Shown here: positions 41,086 through 51,802 of the stretch, in pieces | Position numbering within the stretch: position 1 is the first letter of the stretch | Layout: every line of letters starts with the position of its first letter | Notes under the pieces: generated by a model | What the model was told of the DNA's origin: nothing | Seen by the model: the letters and a program-made list of their open reading frames with translations, nothing else | The model's database searches: none | Made by a program: the position numbers and the translations under genes | Source: Porphyra umbilicalis | Taxonomy: Eukaryota > Rhodophyta > Bangiophyceae > Bangiales > Bangiaceae | DNA: 64,000 nucleotides | Reading direction: 5' to 3' | Assembly (NCBI GenBank): GCA_002049455.2 | Contig: KV918984.1 | Coordinates: 1-64,000, forward strand

Positions 41086-42109
41086 GCCCCGGCCGGCCGC
41101 CGCGCGCGCGGCGGTGGGTGGCACGGGCGCCCCGGCGGCGGCAGCCGCCGCCGCCGCCGCCGCGTCGGGGGGGGGGGGGGCGGCCGGGGCGGCGGGTGCG
41201 GGGCGCGCGCACCCCGCCCGCGCGCCGCCCAGCGGGGAGGGTGACCCGACCGCCGTGTTGGCATTGGCAGCGCACAGTTCCCATCGACGTGCGGTTGTCC
41301 ATGGATTGGTGGGGGGGGGGGGGTCGCCCCTCGGCCGTCGGCGGGGGGGGGGGGAAGGGGGAACCGAAACGACGCCCGCGGCGACGGGGGGGGGCGGGGG
41401 AACGGGCACGGCGCCCACGGCGGCGGCGGCGGCGGCGCGCGCGCCGCCGCGTCACCCCCAAAAACGGTTTGCACGCAGATCCCGCGCCGCGCTGGTCACA
41501 CGACCGGGGGGGCCCCCCCCCGATGCGGGACCCCCCCCCCCCCCCCCCCCCCGGCGCCGCGGCGCCGCGCTCGGCCGCGGGCGGGCACCCCCCCCCCCGC
41601 CGCGGCGGCCGCGCGGCGGCCGCCAACAGCGCACGCGGCGGCGGCGGCGCGTCCGCGTCAGCCGGACGGGATGGCAAAGCGGCGGCGGTGTCAGGGGCGC
41701 GCCGCCCGTGCGCGCGAGGGGGGAGCGGGGGCAGGGGGGGGGGGGGGGACGCCCACCAGGGGTTGCCCGCGGTGCGGACACCCCGGCCGGGGCGGGCCCG
41801 CGTTGCCACCCGTGGGCGCGGCGCGCCGCGGCGCGCGCCGCTGCCGCTGCCCCGCCGTGCGGGGCGGGGGGGCGCCGTGACCACACCGCCCCGCCGCCGC
41901 CCGTGGTGCCGCCCGCCGGCGGCCTACAAGAGGGCGCCTGCGGTCGTCGTGGGGGGGCGGCCCGACGGCCCCCAATCTCGGCCGACCCGCCGTCGCCGCC
42001 GTCTTCCTCCTGCTTCCCTCTCCCCCCGTGCCCCCCGTGGACGTTGGCCATCAACCCCGCCTGTTGTGCGCGTCTGTCCCGCCCCCCCCCCCCCCCCCCC
42101 TTCCCCAAG
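41086..42109. other. extremely GC-rich intergenic region
   Basis: Runs of G and C (for example C20 near 41530-41551 and G12 near 41737-41748) dominate. ORFs on both strands are spurious. The last 30 bp before the next gene are a C-rich leader. Confidence 0.45.
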
Positions 42110-42655
42110 ATGGGGTCGACCGCCCGCCCCGCCCGCCGCCCCGCCGCGGCGCTAGTCGCCCTCACCACCGCCGCCGCCGCCGCCGCCGCCGCCATTGCGG
42201 CCGCCCTCCTCCCCGCCGCCGCCGGCGCCGCCGCCGTGGGCGGCGCGCCGGCGTCCCCCTGCCCGCCCTACACCCTCTGCCGCGCCGACGCCGACTGCCC
42301 GCCGTGGCGCGGCGCCCGCCGCACGTGCGCCCTCACGGGCGCCGCGTGCACGTCGGGGTCGTGCGCCCTCGACCCGACGACGTGCGCGCCGACGGCGTGC
42401 ACGTACGATTGCCAAATGGACGCGGGCACGTGCGTGCTCGCGCCGTCGCCGTCGCCGTCGCCGGCGCCGTCGCCGTCGCCGGCGCCAACGTGCCCGCCCT
42501 ACCAGGTGTGTGGCGCCGGCCGGCCGCCGTGTGGCCCCCGCCGCCGCTGCCAACGCCGCCCGTGCACGGCGTCCGTGTGCGCGCGGGATCCAGACACCTG
42601 CGCGCTGACCATTTGCACCGCCGACTGTTTGCGCAACGCGGGGGTGTGCGGCGAC

Positions 42656-42718
<63 letters not shown>

Positions 42719-42898
42719 TCGACGTGCCCGCCCTACCAGGTGTGTGGGGCGGGCAAGGCCGGGTGTGGCGCCGGCCGCAAGTGCCGCCGGCAAGCGTGCA
42801 CCGCGTCGCGGTGCACGCTCGACCCGGTGACGTGTGAGCGCACGGACGCGTGCACCGAGGACTGCCAACTGCGTCGGGGGTATTGTGTCAAGGCCTAG
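42110..42898 (+). CDS. secreted protein with three tandem 10-Cys modules
   Basis: ATG at 42110 follows a long C-rich leader and gives 262 residues. Residues 10-47 form a hydrophobic signal peptide (AALVALTTAAAAAAAAIAAA). Three modules follow (about 51-108, 128-180, 206-259), each with ten cysteines in the order C-x5-C-x4..6-C-x5..9-C-x4..6-C-x4-C-x6-C-x4..5-C-x3-C-x6-C. Conserved text includes CPPYQVCGAG, C(T/A)ASxC and DPxTC. Linkers are SPSPAP-type (111-127) and TP repeats (184-205), typical of hydroxyproline-rich extracellular proteins. The design fits a wall or matrix protein, or a secreted binding protein with disulfide-rich domains. Modules 2 and 3 are closest to each other. I cannot name the module; similar arrays are familiar from algal secretomes. 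Confidence 0.85.
42661..42722. repeat. (GACGCC)n repeat encoding the Thr-Pro linker
   Basis: About ten copies of GACGCC/GCCGAC inside the Cys-rich protein gene, encoding TPTPTPTP between modules 2 and 3. Confidence 0.9.
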
Positions 42899-43202
42899 CA
42901 GGTAGGCACCGAGCCCATCGGGCTGCGCCGGCTGTTTGGCGCTGGCAACAAACGGACATGACGATGCGCGCCCTGCGGGTGCACTCGTGGCTCAGTTTCA
43001 GAGTCGGGTCTGGTCTCTCGCACACCCAACCTCCGCTCCACTATCAATGCAATGTTCCCCTTGCCCCAGACCGCACGCACAACGAAAGCAGACGACCCTT
43101 TTCAACCTCCTCTCCCCCCTACCTCCTTTCCCTCTCCAAAACGTTTCCGCCTTTCCCTCAACACGTCCTCATCGCTCAACGTCTCCTCACTCCCCCCCCC
43201 CC
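42899..43202. other. short region between convergent genes
   Basis: Downstream sequence of the Cys-rich gene (plus) and the Hint gene (minus). It is C/T-rich from 43080 to 43200 and contains no gene. Confidence 0.5.
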
Positions 43203-44096
43203 TCAATACACCGAGCGCCCCCTCACCCACTGGGGCACACGCACCCCCCCCAACGCCGGCAGCAGGCGCCCACCGACGGTCGCCCCCGCCCCCCACCAGT
43301 AAGCCGCACGCCCTGCGGCGAGCGCAACGTCCGCCACCGCCGGTGCCACCGCCGTCGTGTAGGTGGACGTGACAATACCGTCCACGACCAAGGACCCGTC
43401 TAGGGTGTGGGGGTTGTACAAGCCTCGACCACCCGCCGCCGCGGTCACGGTCGTGCGTGCCACAATGACCCAGCCCGACCCGATGGTCCCGACGTTGGCG
43501 GCGGCGCAGGTGCTCTCATTGGCAGTGGCGGCGCTCGACGCCCGCGGCGGCGGCGGCACGTGGCCCACCGCGTCGCCAATGGCAATGGCGGCGGCGGCGA
43601 CGAGGCGCGGCGCACCCGCCGCGGCCACCCCCCCCCGCCGCACGGGCACATAGTGCCCCGCGCTGAGCGTCAACTCCCCGACCGCGGTGGTGAGGGTCAC
43701 CCAGGCGCCCGCGTCGCCCGCCGGGTCGGCGTGGGACAAGGCAAACACGGGGGAGGTGGACCCGTCCGGGCCCGTCACGACCACCGTGCCGACGGTCAGA
43801 GCGTCCATGCGTGTCACGACGCCGTCCGCCGTAACGACCGTGGCGGCGGCGGGGAAGCAGTCGGAGACCACATCATCGTCATCGAAGATTTTCCGCCGCC
43901 TGGGGCGCGGCGTCCGCGTCGGCCGTCGGGCCGCCACGCCGTGGGGGGCCACCAGGACGGCCGCCACGGCGAGCAGCAGCAGCAGCAGCGCAATGGTCAC
44001 GGAGGCGGTGGAGCAGTGACGGCGGCAGCGGCGGGCACGGCGGCACGGGGGCGCGCACAGGGACGTGGGTCGGCGTGATCCGTCGCAAGCCGCCAT
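43203..44096 (-). CDS. hedgehog-type Hint (Hog) domain protein
   Basis: ATG at 44096 gives 297 residues; the frame is open upstream but the first 67 extra codons are unlike a leader. Residues 33-50 (VTIALLLLLLAVAAVLVAPH) form a signal anchor or signal peptide. After an Arg-rich stretch and an acidic FDDDDVVSD, the Hint domain starts at Cys80 (CFPAAATVVTADG), as in hedgehog autoprocessing domains. It continues with LTVGTVVV, SPVFALSHAD, WVTLTTAVGELTLSAGHYVP (His148 in the TxxH position, with Ser replacing Thr), AAAIAIGDAVGHVP, and the late motif LYNPHTLDGSLVVDGIVTST (226-245). Hint domains cleave a thioester-activated peptide bond. Here there is almost no N-terminal signalling domain to release, so the protein is essentially Hog-only. 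No introns. Neighbours are secreted proteins. Confidence 0.85.
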   Translation of the reverse strand: MAACDGSRRPTSLCAPPCRRARRCRRHCSTASVTIALLLLLLAVAAVLVAPHGVAARRPTRTPRPRRRKIFDDDDVVSDCFPAAATVVTADGVVTRMDALTVGTVVVTGPDGSTSPVFALSHADPAGDAGAWVTLTTAVGELTLSAGHYVPVRRGGVAAAGAPRLVAAAAIAIGDAVGHVPPPPRASSAATANESTCAAANVGTIGSGWVIVARTTVTAAAGGRGLYNPHTLDGSLVVDGIVTSTYTTAVAPAVADVALAAGRAAYWWGAGATVGGRLLPALGGVRVPQWVRGRSVY

Positions 44097-45422
44097 CGAG
44101 GAGCCCGCAGAGGCAGCAAGGAGCGAGACGCACGACCGCGGAGCGACGGGAAGGCGCGCCGGGATTTGTCGGCGGGACTGTGGGCGCGGCTTGGGAAGCA
44201 CGCATGACGGTGGCGATGCTGCGACGGTCGGGTTGCCGCCAACGCCGCCCACCCCTTCGACCTTTGTGCACAATTCGACCGGCTGCCGTGGAAGCACCCC
44301 GGTAGCTGCGTGGGGCCTCCCAGCAGCGCGGGCCTACCCACCAGCGCCCGACGGGATTTCCCCGCTACGGACCGCAACACGTGGTCCTCGTCGATGAGTC
44401 GTGACGCCGCAAAGCAGCAAGAAACAATGATCCACGGCTCGCATCATACGATTGGGTTCCAACGCACCATGTTGGGGCGCCGTGGAGTCGGGCGGCGCAG
44501 CCCGCACCGTACAAGGCCGTGACGTGCTCCAATGTCCAAGAAGTAAGACAGAACGTCCAGTGTTGGGACAACTGACCAGGTGGACGCACATGTCTGGACG
44601 CGGTGGACGCGAGCGTCCACCACGGTTCAGTCGGGGGACAGAAGACAGCAATGCGTTTGGCCCAGGGTGGACCTCGTGGTCACAATGCTGGAAAAAAAAA
44701 CAGCTACAGTATGCATGAATGTGTCGACAATTCCGCTTCCCCCAGCGCGGACAAAATCTTCCGACACCTGTAATTCTCACCGGGCCCAGCGACTGCAGAG
44801 CAAAGCTGTCACCCGTTAGGCGCCGTGTCAGCAGATGCCGCGGCGCGGCGCGTTGCTGCCGCCCACCCCCCCAGCGACACCAACACCCGAGACTGTGCCG
44901 CCGCCACAGTGCTACCCGTGAGTCAAGGCGCCGGCTGCTCACGCGTGGCGCCGGGCGCCGTCGACCACCCACTCTTGCGCCACGTCGGCTCCCATTCCCC
45001 CCCCTGTTGAAGAGGCGGCTGCGGCAGTGTCGCCGAGCACCCACTACTGTTGCCGCCGCCATCCGGCCAGAGTGGCGCCGCCAGCCTCATCCCCGCGTCA
45101 CGGTGGTGGCGGGTGAATCAGACTCCCCTGGCGCAGGGGGACGGCCCTGGTTGGGTGACCGTGGCAGCGTGCCGCCAGCCCCGCCGCCGCGGCTGCGCGG
45201 CAACCGCCACGTCGATGGCGGCGGCGGTGGCGGCGGGCGCATTGCACTGGTCTGCGATGGGGATCTCGGGCGTCCGCCACCGCAAGATCAACAGGGCGGG
45301 CGGCCATCGGGCCGGGGCGCTTGTCCACGGGCCCTGGCGGCCGTCGCCACGGGCTATATGCGGCGGCCGGCGCGTCGGCAGCACCATCGATGAGCTCAGG
45401 TGGGCAGCGCCCAAACGCCTGC
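44097..45422. other. intergenic region upstream of the Hint gene
   Basis: No gene is supported. 44.1-44.4 kb may hold the Hint promoter. 44.4-44.8 kb has lower GC with imperfect GTGGACGC / GCGTCCACC repeats near 44578-44622. The remainder is GC-rich with shadow ORFs. Confidence 0.4.
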
Positions 45423-45502
45423 AGGCAGGTGGCGGCACCGGAGCGCCCTCCGCCTCTCCCAGCTGGGGGAGGCGGAGGGCGCTCCGGTGCCGCCACCTGC
45501 CT
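45423..45502. repeat. 80-bp near-perfect palindrome (hairpin)
   Basis: The arms are 40 nt each, centred on AGCT at 45461-45464. The left arm begins AGGCAGGTGGCGGCACCGGA and the right arm ends with its complement. Only one mismatch (45457 versus 45468) is seen, a G-U pair in RNA. No spacer separates the arms. Confidence 0.95.
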
Positions 45503-47177
45503 AGGGCTGACAAACCGATCATCGGTCCATGATGAGCGTCGGACCACTGGTCGACCGCAAACAGGTGGAGTCGATCAGCGCGATCCGCTGCGCGGGCGCG
45601 GGTGCGGTCGGCAGACGCCCCCGATCCCAGATTAGCTGTGGCTGATCTGCAGTGGTGGTGGTACGAGCGTATGGGCGAGGGGGTGGCGGCCACCGCACCG
45701 GCACCGTTCGCGAATCTCGCATAGTGGGTACTCTCCAACAACTGGGTCATTGCGAATAATCCGAAAAGAAGCCCAGTGTTCGACCATGCTAGCACAGCAA
45801 TGTAAGTTGCAATTTACTATGTTAGCATTCAGGCATAATCGTGATGCATGACAAGTATCTGTCGCACGTACTCGGTAGAACGCGCTGAGCTCTCCCTGCT
45901 TGAAGTGAAGTGGTTCTAGATTCCGTCAAGTTTGGCTTTGTTTGAATGGGTTGCCACGCGCTTGGCAGCTCTCCAGGGCGTTTGGCACATGGTATCATAA
46001 GAGATTGCCCAAGGCAGTCTTCCTAGCTAGAGCCCCCGAGGATGGACGGAGGCTCGATGACACCAACATTGTATTGCTGATCCCCGAATACTCCCAGCGC
46101 AAGGTGCGGACTGAAAACGGCCACTACGCTCCAACACCGCCGTCTGTCGTTAAACTGCATGTGACCAATTCGACATCGTGCTATTTTACTTCCTTTGACC
46201 GTCGTTCCTCTTCTCGTGGCCGCACCGCTCTTCTCTCACAGGTTGCACGAATTGAAATATTGCAGTTGGTATCCATCACTTTGTACATTCTACATGTGGA
46301 ACCTTACGCAGAGTTCTTGCGAGAGCTACTTGCTGCTGCTGACGAGCGAGCGATTCACGCGGGCCGGGTCATTGGGAGCACTGGCCTTCGCGTCACGAGG
46401 GCCGTCGTGCGTGCGGCGAGTTGGGTGGCCTGGAAGGAGTCTCCCAAGCATGTCAAGCCCGCTGGGCGTGGCACGCAGGCGCAGGCTCTTCCATCCGTCT
46501 CGTGGTCGACACCCCGCTACATGTGCCTCTAGCGGTGGTCCAAGCCCCCGCCCCGCAGCACATCCACCGCCGACTCCACGCAATCGCGATTCCAGCCCGA
46601 GGATGCACGTGTACAAGCCGTCTTGGGACGGGAAAAGGGTAAAGAGCACACAGTTGTGTTTGGCGGAGAGGTCTGTTTGTCAGCTGGTTGGTTGCCCTCG
46701 ACATAGTGACAGCAGCGACGCTGGCGCTGGCCACGCCACGCGCAGCAAAGGCACGCCAGGCGGTCGTTTGCCAATCTCGCGGGCCCCGGTGGCACAGCGA
46801 GGCTCGGGCGGGCCCCGCGCCGGTCGTCGTGCATCGGTGCACGGGCCCGGTTGGCGGCCAAGCCACTTGCCGCGGCCGGGCGCACGTCGGGGCGCCGGGG
46901 GTGCGGCGGGGCGGGGTGTGCCATGGGGTTGCCGTCGCTCGGCTGGGTCAGGCGGAAACCCTACATAAGAGCCCCACCTCATCCATGTGAACGGAAAGCA
47001 GCATCCGCAACACCGACACACTTCACTACCGCACCACACCCCTCTCGTTCTTGAAGCATTGACGTGCCACCCACTTTCCCCATCAACCCACATCACCCCG
47101 ACCGCTGACCAGACGTGTACAACCCGGCACGCTATACCACCCTCCCTCGTCTTCCCCGTCTACCAGTTTTCCACACC
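45503..47177. other. intergenic region with a MITE end fragment
   Basis: No gene is firmly supported. 45.75-46.4 kb is low in GC and contains TATTGCTGATCCCCGAATAC at about 46074, the same end sequence as the MITE-like element at 24434. A 196-codon plus frame (45942-46532) starts at TTG and crosses that fragment. 46960-47177 is the probable promoter and leader of the CAP gene, with a TATA-like TACATAAG at about 46961. Confidence 0.45.
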
Positions 47178-48039
47178 ATGGGCGCCGCTCGCTCTTACCG
47201 CCTGGTCGTCGCTGCGCTCGCCACCATCGCCGCCGGCCTGGCGCTCGCCACCGCTCCGGCTGCCGCGGCCGGCGGCCCTGCGCCGCGACTGCCGGCCGCA
47301 TCGACGACGTCGCTGGCTGTTGCCCGCCGACAAGTGGTATCCGCTGGGGTGGCTTCGCCGCAGACGGAGCGGCAGTTGACGTTTGACAGTGGCGAGAGCC
47401 AACAAATGGACGAGGTCTTTTCTTCACCTGATACGGAATCTGAAAGTGTACGTCTGGACGTGTGGCTGGGATGTGGATGGTGGGGTGCAAGGAATGAATG
47501 ACGTGCTGTACCCTGCACAAGAGCGCACCCGAAGAGACGCTGGGGGTGACGTGACGAGTTGTCGAGTCGATGTCGCGGACACTGACCATTGTGGTTTCTT
47601 TTTCACTCGTCTGGGCTCCTTAATCACTCGCCGTCGTGCCGCTGATGCATGTTCGTTGTCTCTACTCCCTCTGCAGGTCGCTCGTACGACCGAGGCGCTC
47701 CTCAACGACCAGCGCGCCTCCGCCGGGCGTAACCGTCTGGCCTCCCGATCGGACTTGCAGGCGGACGCGACCCGCCAGGCGGAGGCGATGGCCTCCCGTG
47801 GTAGCATCTACCACCAACAGATGGTGCCGCTGCTCAGCAAGTGGGACGCCCGGTGGGTGTCGGAAAACGTTGCCAACAACTTCATTTCGGCTGGCGCGCC
47901 GGGGCTCGTCAAGCTGTGGATGGAGTCGACGGGGCACCGGATCAACCTCCTTGATGAGCGGGCAACGCACACGGGGTGTGGCGTCGTGCAGCGGGATGGA
48001 TGGAACTGGTCGAGCTGCGTGTACGCCGAGGTGAACTGA
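47178..48039 (+). CDS. secreted CAP/SCP-domain protein (two exons)
   Basis: ATG at 47178 gives a signal peptide (MGAARSYRLVVAALATIAAG LALATAPAAAAGG). An intron separates it from exon 2 (47677-48039): the acceptor is clear (CTCTACTCCCTCTGCAG), the donor is not; in-frame GT positions at 47334 or 47349 would join phase 0, while the stronger-looking GTACGT at 47449 would not. Exon 2 encodes a bacterial/YkwD-style CAP domain: ALLNDQRASAGRNRLASRSD, ATRQAEAMASRGSIYHQ, WVSENVANNF, LVKLWMESTGHRINLLD, THTGCGVVQRDGWNWSSCVY. The conserved His (YHQ), Glu (SEN) and His (GHR) of the CAP cavity are present. CAP proteins act outside the cell; functions range from lipid binding to defence. A TATA-like TACATAAG lies about 210 bp upstream. 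Confidence 0.85.
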
Positions 48040-49121
48040 CGTGGGTTGTTATTTATTTGGAAGACGGGGGGGGGTGGGAGGGGGTGGGAGGAGTGAGCGA
48101 TGACCTGGACGATGGTCTGGTGTGTCCTCTTTGGGACCTTTTTGTGTCCACAACAAACTCTAAAGAGCAGCAATCCAAGAATTTATTTATCTTCCACAGT
48201 GTGCCCTAGAGCATATGTGCAGAAGCTGCGACGCTGTGAGAGAGTTCTGCCTGAAGCATTCCACAGCTGCAGCAACAGCGCAATGCTCTGCTAAAGCGCG
48301 CCGCCAAGACAGTGCTGAAAGGCCCCCCCCCGACAGTGCGCAGCACGGACAATCGATCGATGTCGCGGGAGAGACGACTGGTCGGAAGGTGCCTGCGCTC
48401 CTGGTGCCAACGACCTGTTGCGGGGCCCACGTGTTTAGAAAATATTGTGCCGCCCACCGTTGATGTTTGCCGATTGTGACCCTAAAGTGCAGGGTTTCGA
48501 ATCAGTCATTTTACTTACACTGGGACGCCGCTTCACGACCAAGAGGCATTTCGCCACCCGTGACGGGGTGTCGTTTTGGAGAACGTCTGGAGCTCCTGCG
48601 TCCATTGGCTCTAACGTGGCGTTCGCCCATTGGCCAATTGCTGTATCATTCGTCGGAGGCGGACTTCGTCACCCGCACAAGCGTCGAGATGGCCGGGTTA
48701 TGCCGGTCTTGTGCGCATCATCGCCCACGGGCCACGCCTCGCGCAGCTTGCGGGCCAGAGCTCGCGCGGATCTCTTGCCCGCACCACGCGTTGTGCGCAT
48801 GCGCTTTCCAACCTGTGCGCGGCGGGTAGGGCTTTGGCACGTCGGACGGAGACAGAGGTGGCCCGAGGCGCTTCCTACTTGGTGACCCGCCCCACCGCGC
48901 TGCAGCGTCCTCCGCGGCTTCGTCTGAGCTGTTTTCGAGGTGCCGCCTCTGCCTTGCCCTGCCGTCCCCTATTGCTGCCGACCGACTGTCAACGACCACC
49001 GCCGCCGCGCGAGTGTTGAGTGCGCGTGCCCTTTCTCCCTCTCCCCATCTCCACCTCCTTGTTCTCCTTTCGGCTCCCTCCCCGCACCCTCCCCGCACCC
49101 TCCCCCCCCCCCCCCGCCATC
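48040..49121. other. intergenic region between CAP and SHMT genes
   Basis: No gene is firmly supported. Around 48700-48900 one plus frame looks partly protein-like (GYAGLVRIIAHGPRLAQLAG), which could be an unrecognised exon. The last 100 bp before 49122 are C/T-rich, as in the leaders of other genes here. Confidence 0.4.
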
Positions 49122-50618
49122 ATGGTCGGCGCCTCATTGCGCCTCGCGCGCGCCGCCACCGCCCCCGTCATGCCGTCCCTGCGGCGGCACCTGTCGGCGA
49201 CGCCGGTCGCCGCCCGCAACGCCAAACGCGACATCTTGTCGATGAACGCGCCGCTGTCGGAAGTCGATCCGACCATGGCGCAACTCATTGAAAAAGAGAA
49301 GAGTCGGCAGACGCGGGGCATCCAGCTCATCCCGTCTGAGAACTTTACGTCCAGAGCGGTCATGGAGGCGGTCGGTTCGGTCATGACGAACAAGTACTCG
49401 GAGGGGTACCCGCACAAGCGGTACTATGGCGGCAACGAGAACATTGACATGTCGGAGGAGCTGTGCCAGCATCGCGCGCTCTCCACCTTCCGCCTCGACC
49501 ACGAGCGGTGGGGCGTCAATGTGCAGGCGCTGTCCGGGTCGCCCGCCAACCTGGCCGTCTATACGGCGCTGCTCAAGCCGCACGATCGCATCTTGAGCCT
49601 GGACCTGCCGCACGGCGGCCATTTGTCGCACGGGTTCATGACGGACAAGAAGCGTGTCAGCGCCACGTCTATCTTTTTCGAATCGATGCCCTACCGCCTG
49701 GACGAGTCGACGGGCCTCATTGACTATGATGCGCTCGCGGCAACGGCCAAGCTCTTCCGCCCCAAGATGATCATTGCGGGCGCGTCGGCCTACCCGCGCC
49801 ACTATGACTATGGGCGTATGCGGGAGATTGCCGACTCGTGCGGCGCCCTGCTGCTCGCCGACATGGCCCACATTTCGGGGCTGGTCGCCGCCGACGTGGT
49901 GCCGAGTCCGTTTGGCCACGCCGACGTTGTCACGACCACCACCCACAAGGCGTTGCGGGGCCCCCGCGGCGCCCTTATCTTCTTCCGCAAGGGCGTCCGG
50001 TCGGTGACCAAGAAGGGCGTGGAGGTGCCGTACCAGTTGGAGGACGCGGTGAACTCGGCGGTCTTCCCCGGCCTGCAGGGCGGTCCGCACAACCACACCA
50101 TTGCCGGCTTGGCGGTGGCACTCCACCAGGCACAGACTGAGGACTTTGTCGACTACCAAAAGCAGGTCCTCCGCAACTCATCGGCGCTCGCCGACAAGCT
50201 GATGGCCGATGGCTACACGCTCGTCTCGGGTGGTACGAGCAACCATTTGCAGCTCGTCGACCTGCGGCCGGCAGGCATGGACGGGTCGCGGGCGGAAAAG
50301 GTGCTCGAGGCGTCGGGCATTGCGCTCAACAAGAACACGGTGCCAGGCGACACGTCAGCGTTCAACCCGGGCGGCATCCGGATGGGCACCCACGCCATGA
50401 CCTCCCGCGGGTGCGACGAGAAGGACTTCGAGACGATTGGCGCTCTGCTGCACCGGGGGATTGGCATTGCCAAGGACATTAAGAAGACGGAGGGGGCGGG
50501 CGGAAAGATGCAAGCCTTCCGCGAGGCCGTCAAGTCGGGCGTTGGCGCCGACGACATCAAGGCGCTCAAGAAGGACGTGGAGTCCTTTTCAACCAAGTTT
50601 GAAACGGTTGGGTATTGA
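49122..50618 (+). CDS. SHMT: serine hydroxymethyltransferase, probably mitochondrial
   Basis: The intronless 498-aa protein catalyses the PLP-dependent interconversion of serine plus tetrahydrofolate with glycine plus 5,10-methylene-tetrahydrofolate. Residues 1-30 ([20 protein letters not shown]) form an Arg/Ala-rich amphipathic leader typical of mitochondrial import. The enzyme follows with [78 protein letters not shown], and [20 protein letters not shown] with the PLP-binding Lys at residue 276. [20 protein letters not shown] and the C-terminal [19 protein letters not shown] are also intact. Length matches eukaryotic SHMTs. The first ATG (49122) sits after a poly-C leader in good context (CCATCATGG). 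All family motifs are uninterrupted and TGA is the stop, which anchors standard decoding for the window. Confidence 0.97.
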   Translation: MVGASLRLARAATAPVMPSLRRHLSATPVAARNAKRDILSMNAPLSEVDPTMAQLIEKEKSRQTRGIQLIPSENFTSRAVMEAVGSVMTNKYSEGYPHKRYYGGNENIDMSEELCQHRALSTFRLDHERWGVNVQALSGSPANLAVYTALLKPHDRILSLDLPHGGHLSHGFMTDKKRVSATSIFFESMPYRLDESTGLIDYDALAATAKLFRPKMIIAGASAYPRHYDYGRMREIADSCGALLLADMAHISGLVAADVVPSPFGHADVVTTTTHKALRGPRGALIFFRKGVRSVTKKGVEVPYQLEDAVNSAVFPGLQGGPHNHTIAGLAVALHQAQTEDFVDYQKQVLRNSSALADKLMADGYTLVSGGTSNHLQLVDLRPAGMDGSRAEKVLEASGIALNKNTVPGDTSAFNPGGIRMGTHAMTSRGCDEKDFETIGALLHRGIGIAKDIKKTEGAGGKMQAFREAVKSGVGADDIKALKKDVESFSTKFETVGY

Positions 50619-51802
50619 GGCGTGACGATGGGCCGTGAGTGCGCGTGACTTGATGTGTGTTTATTCCTCTTTTGGTTCTTTTCTTCCGCCGCGTGTACGT
50701 CGGCGGTTGTGTGTAGCATGCTCAGGCGCTGATTGAGCGTGGCGTAGGCGTGTCTTCAAGTCCCTGTGTATTTTTTTTGGTCGTGGTGCCCTACCAGTTT
50801 TTCTTCTTGTGGTGTTGGCTGTTCCCATTCGTATCTGCCGTGTGGACAGCATGAGAAAAGCAAGCCTTGTCGACACCCGGAACCTGTTGCCTGTCCTTGG
50901 TGGTGCCTAATAACTGCATGCATCTTGACACTAGCGGACGTGGTTACTGTTGTGGCTTGACGTCGCAGCCGTGGCGCCGCACGCCACCGTCGCGGACCAC
51001 ACAGAGGAACGCTGCCAGCAGCAAGAGAGGACCGACGGCCGCCCGTGCAGGTCATCTGCCCGCGCGAGCGACGCAGCATCCGTCGAGCATAGGGCGGCCG
51101 CGCCTTCAGCCGCCGCCGCGACTGCCATGGACGGGCGTGCCCCACGCCCCCTCCCCGCGGTGGCCCCCAACGCCTCTCCCGACCACCCCAGGATTCTTGC
51201 CCAGGGCGGCCCGGGGCGGCCGACGGCGCCTTGGGCGCTCCCACAGCCGACACGCCGCCGGCGTGCCCGCCCCCCACCCGGGTGGGGGGTACCCCGACCC
51301 GAACCGCGCCCCGACGGCATCCACGCCACACCCCCGTCGGCTGCCTCGTCGCTGCCCAAACGCGCATCCGCCGACCACAGGGGCGCAGTGGCGGGCGGCA
51401 ACCGGGCAGTGTCGGTGGCAAGACGGGCCACCTTGCCACCGCCGCCGCCGCGCCGCCCCCCCGCAGTATCGGGATATGGGCGCGGTGCGGCGGACGTGCG
51501 GCGCCAGCCCGCAGCGGCGGGCGTTGCCACGTCGCCCGCGCGCCTCGCGCGGCCAAAGTTCCACTTTTCGGGATCCCGTGATCCCCGTGGATGAAAGATC
51601 CTTGCCGCCCGCCGCACGCCCGTCGCGCAGCCGGCACGCGCGCGTTGCGGTCGCCACCGCGCGGTCGCGCCCGCACCCCCCGTCGCGCCGCTCGCCGTTG
51701 CCCGGCGCGGCCGGCACCGGCACGCGCCCGTGCCCCCCCTCGCCCCTGGCCCTCGCCTTTTGCCCGTCCTCTGCCCCCCCCCCCCCCCCCGCGCGGCCCG
51801 CC
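50619..51802. other. intergenic region downstream of SHMT
   Basis: 50.62-50.95 kb is lower in GC and T-rich (3' region of SHMT). From 51.0 to 51.8 kb it is GC-rich with open frames on both strands, one plus frame (50950-51594) having fairly natural composition but no recognisable domain. The C-rich leader of the next gene begins near 51740. Confidence 0.4.

Noticed and set aside
45118-45795. Transposase-like text (ALIDSTCLRSTSG) on the minus strand
   Set aside because: Only a short resemblance, with no catalytic context and a palindrome within the frame.
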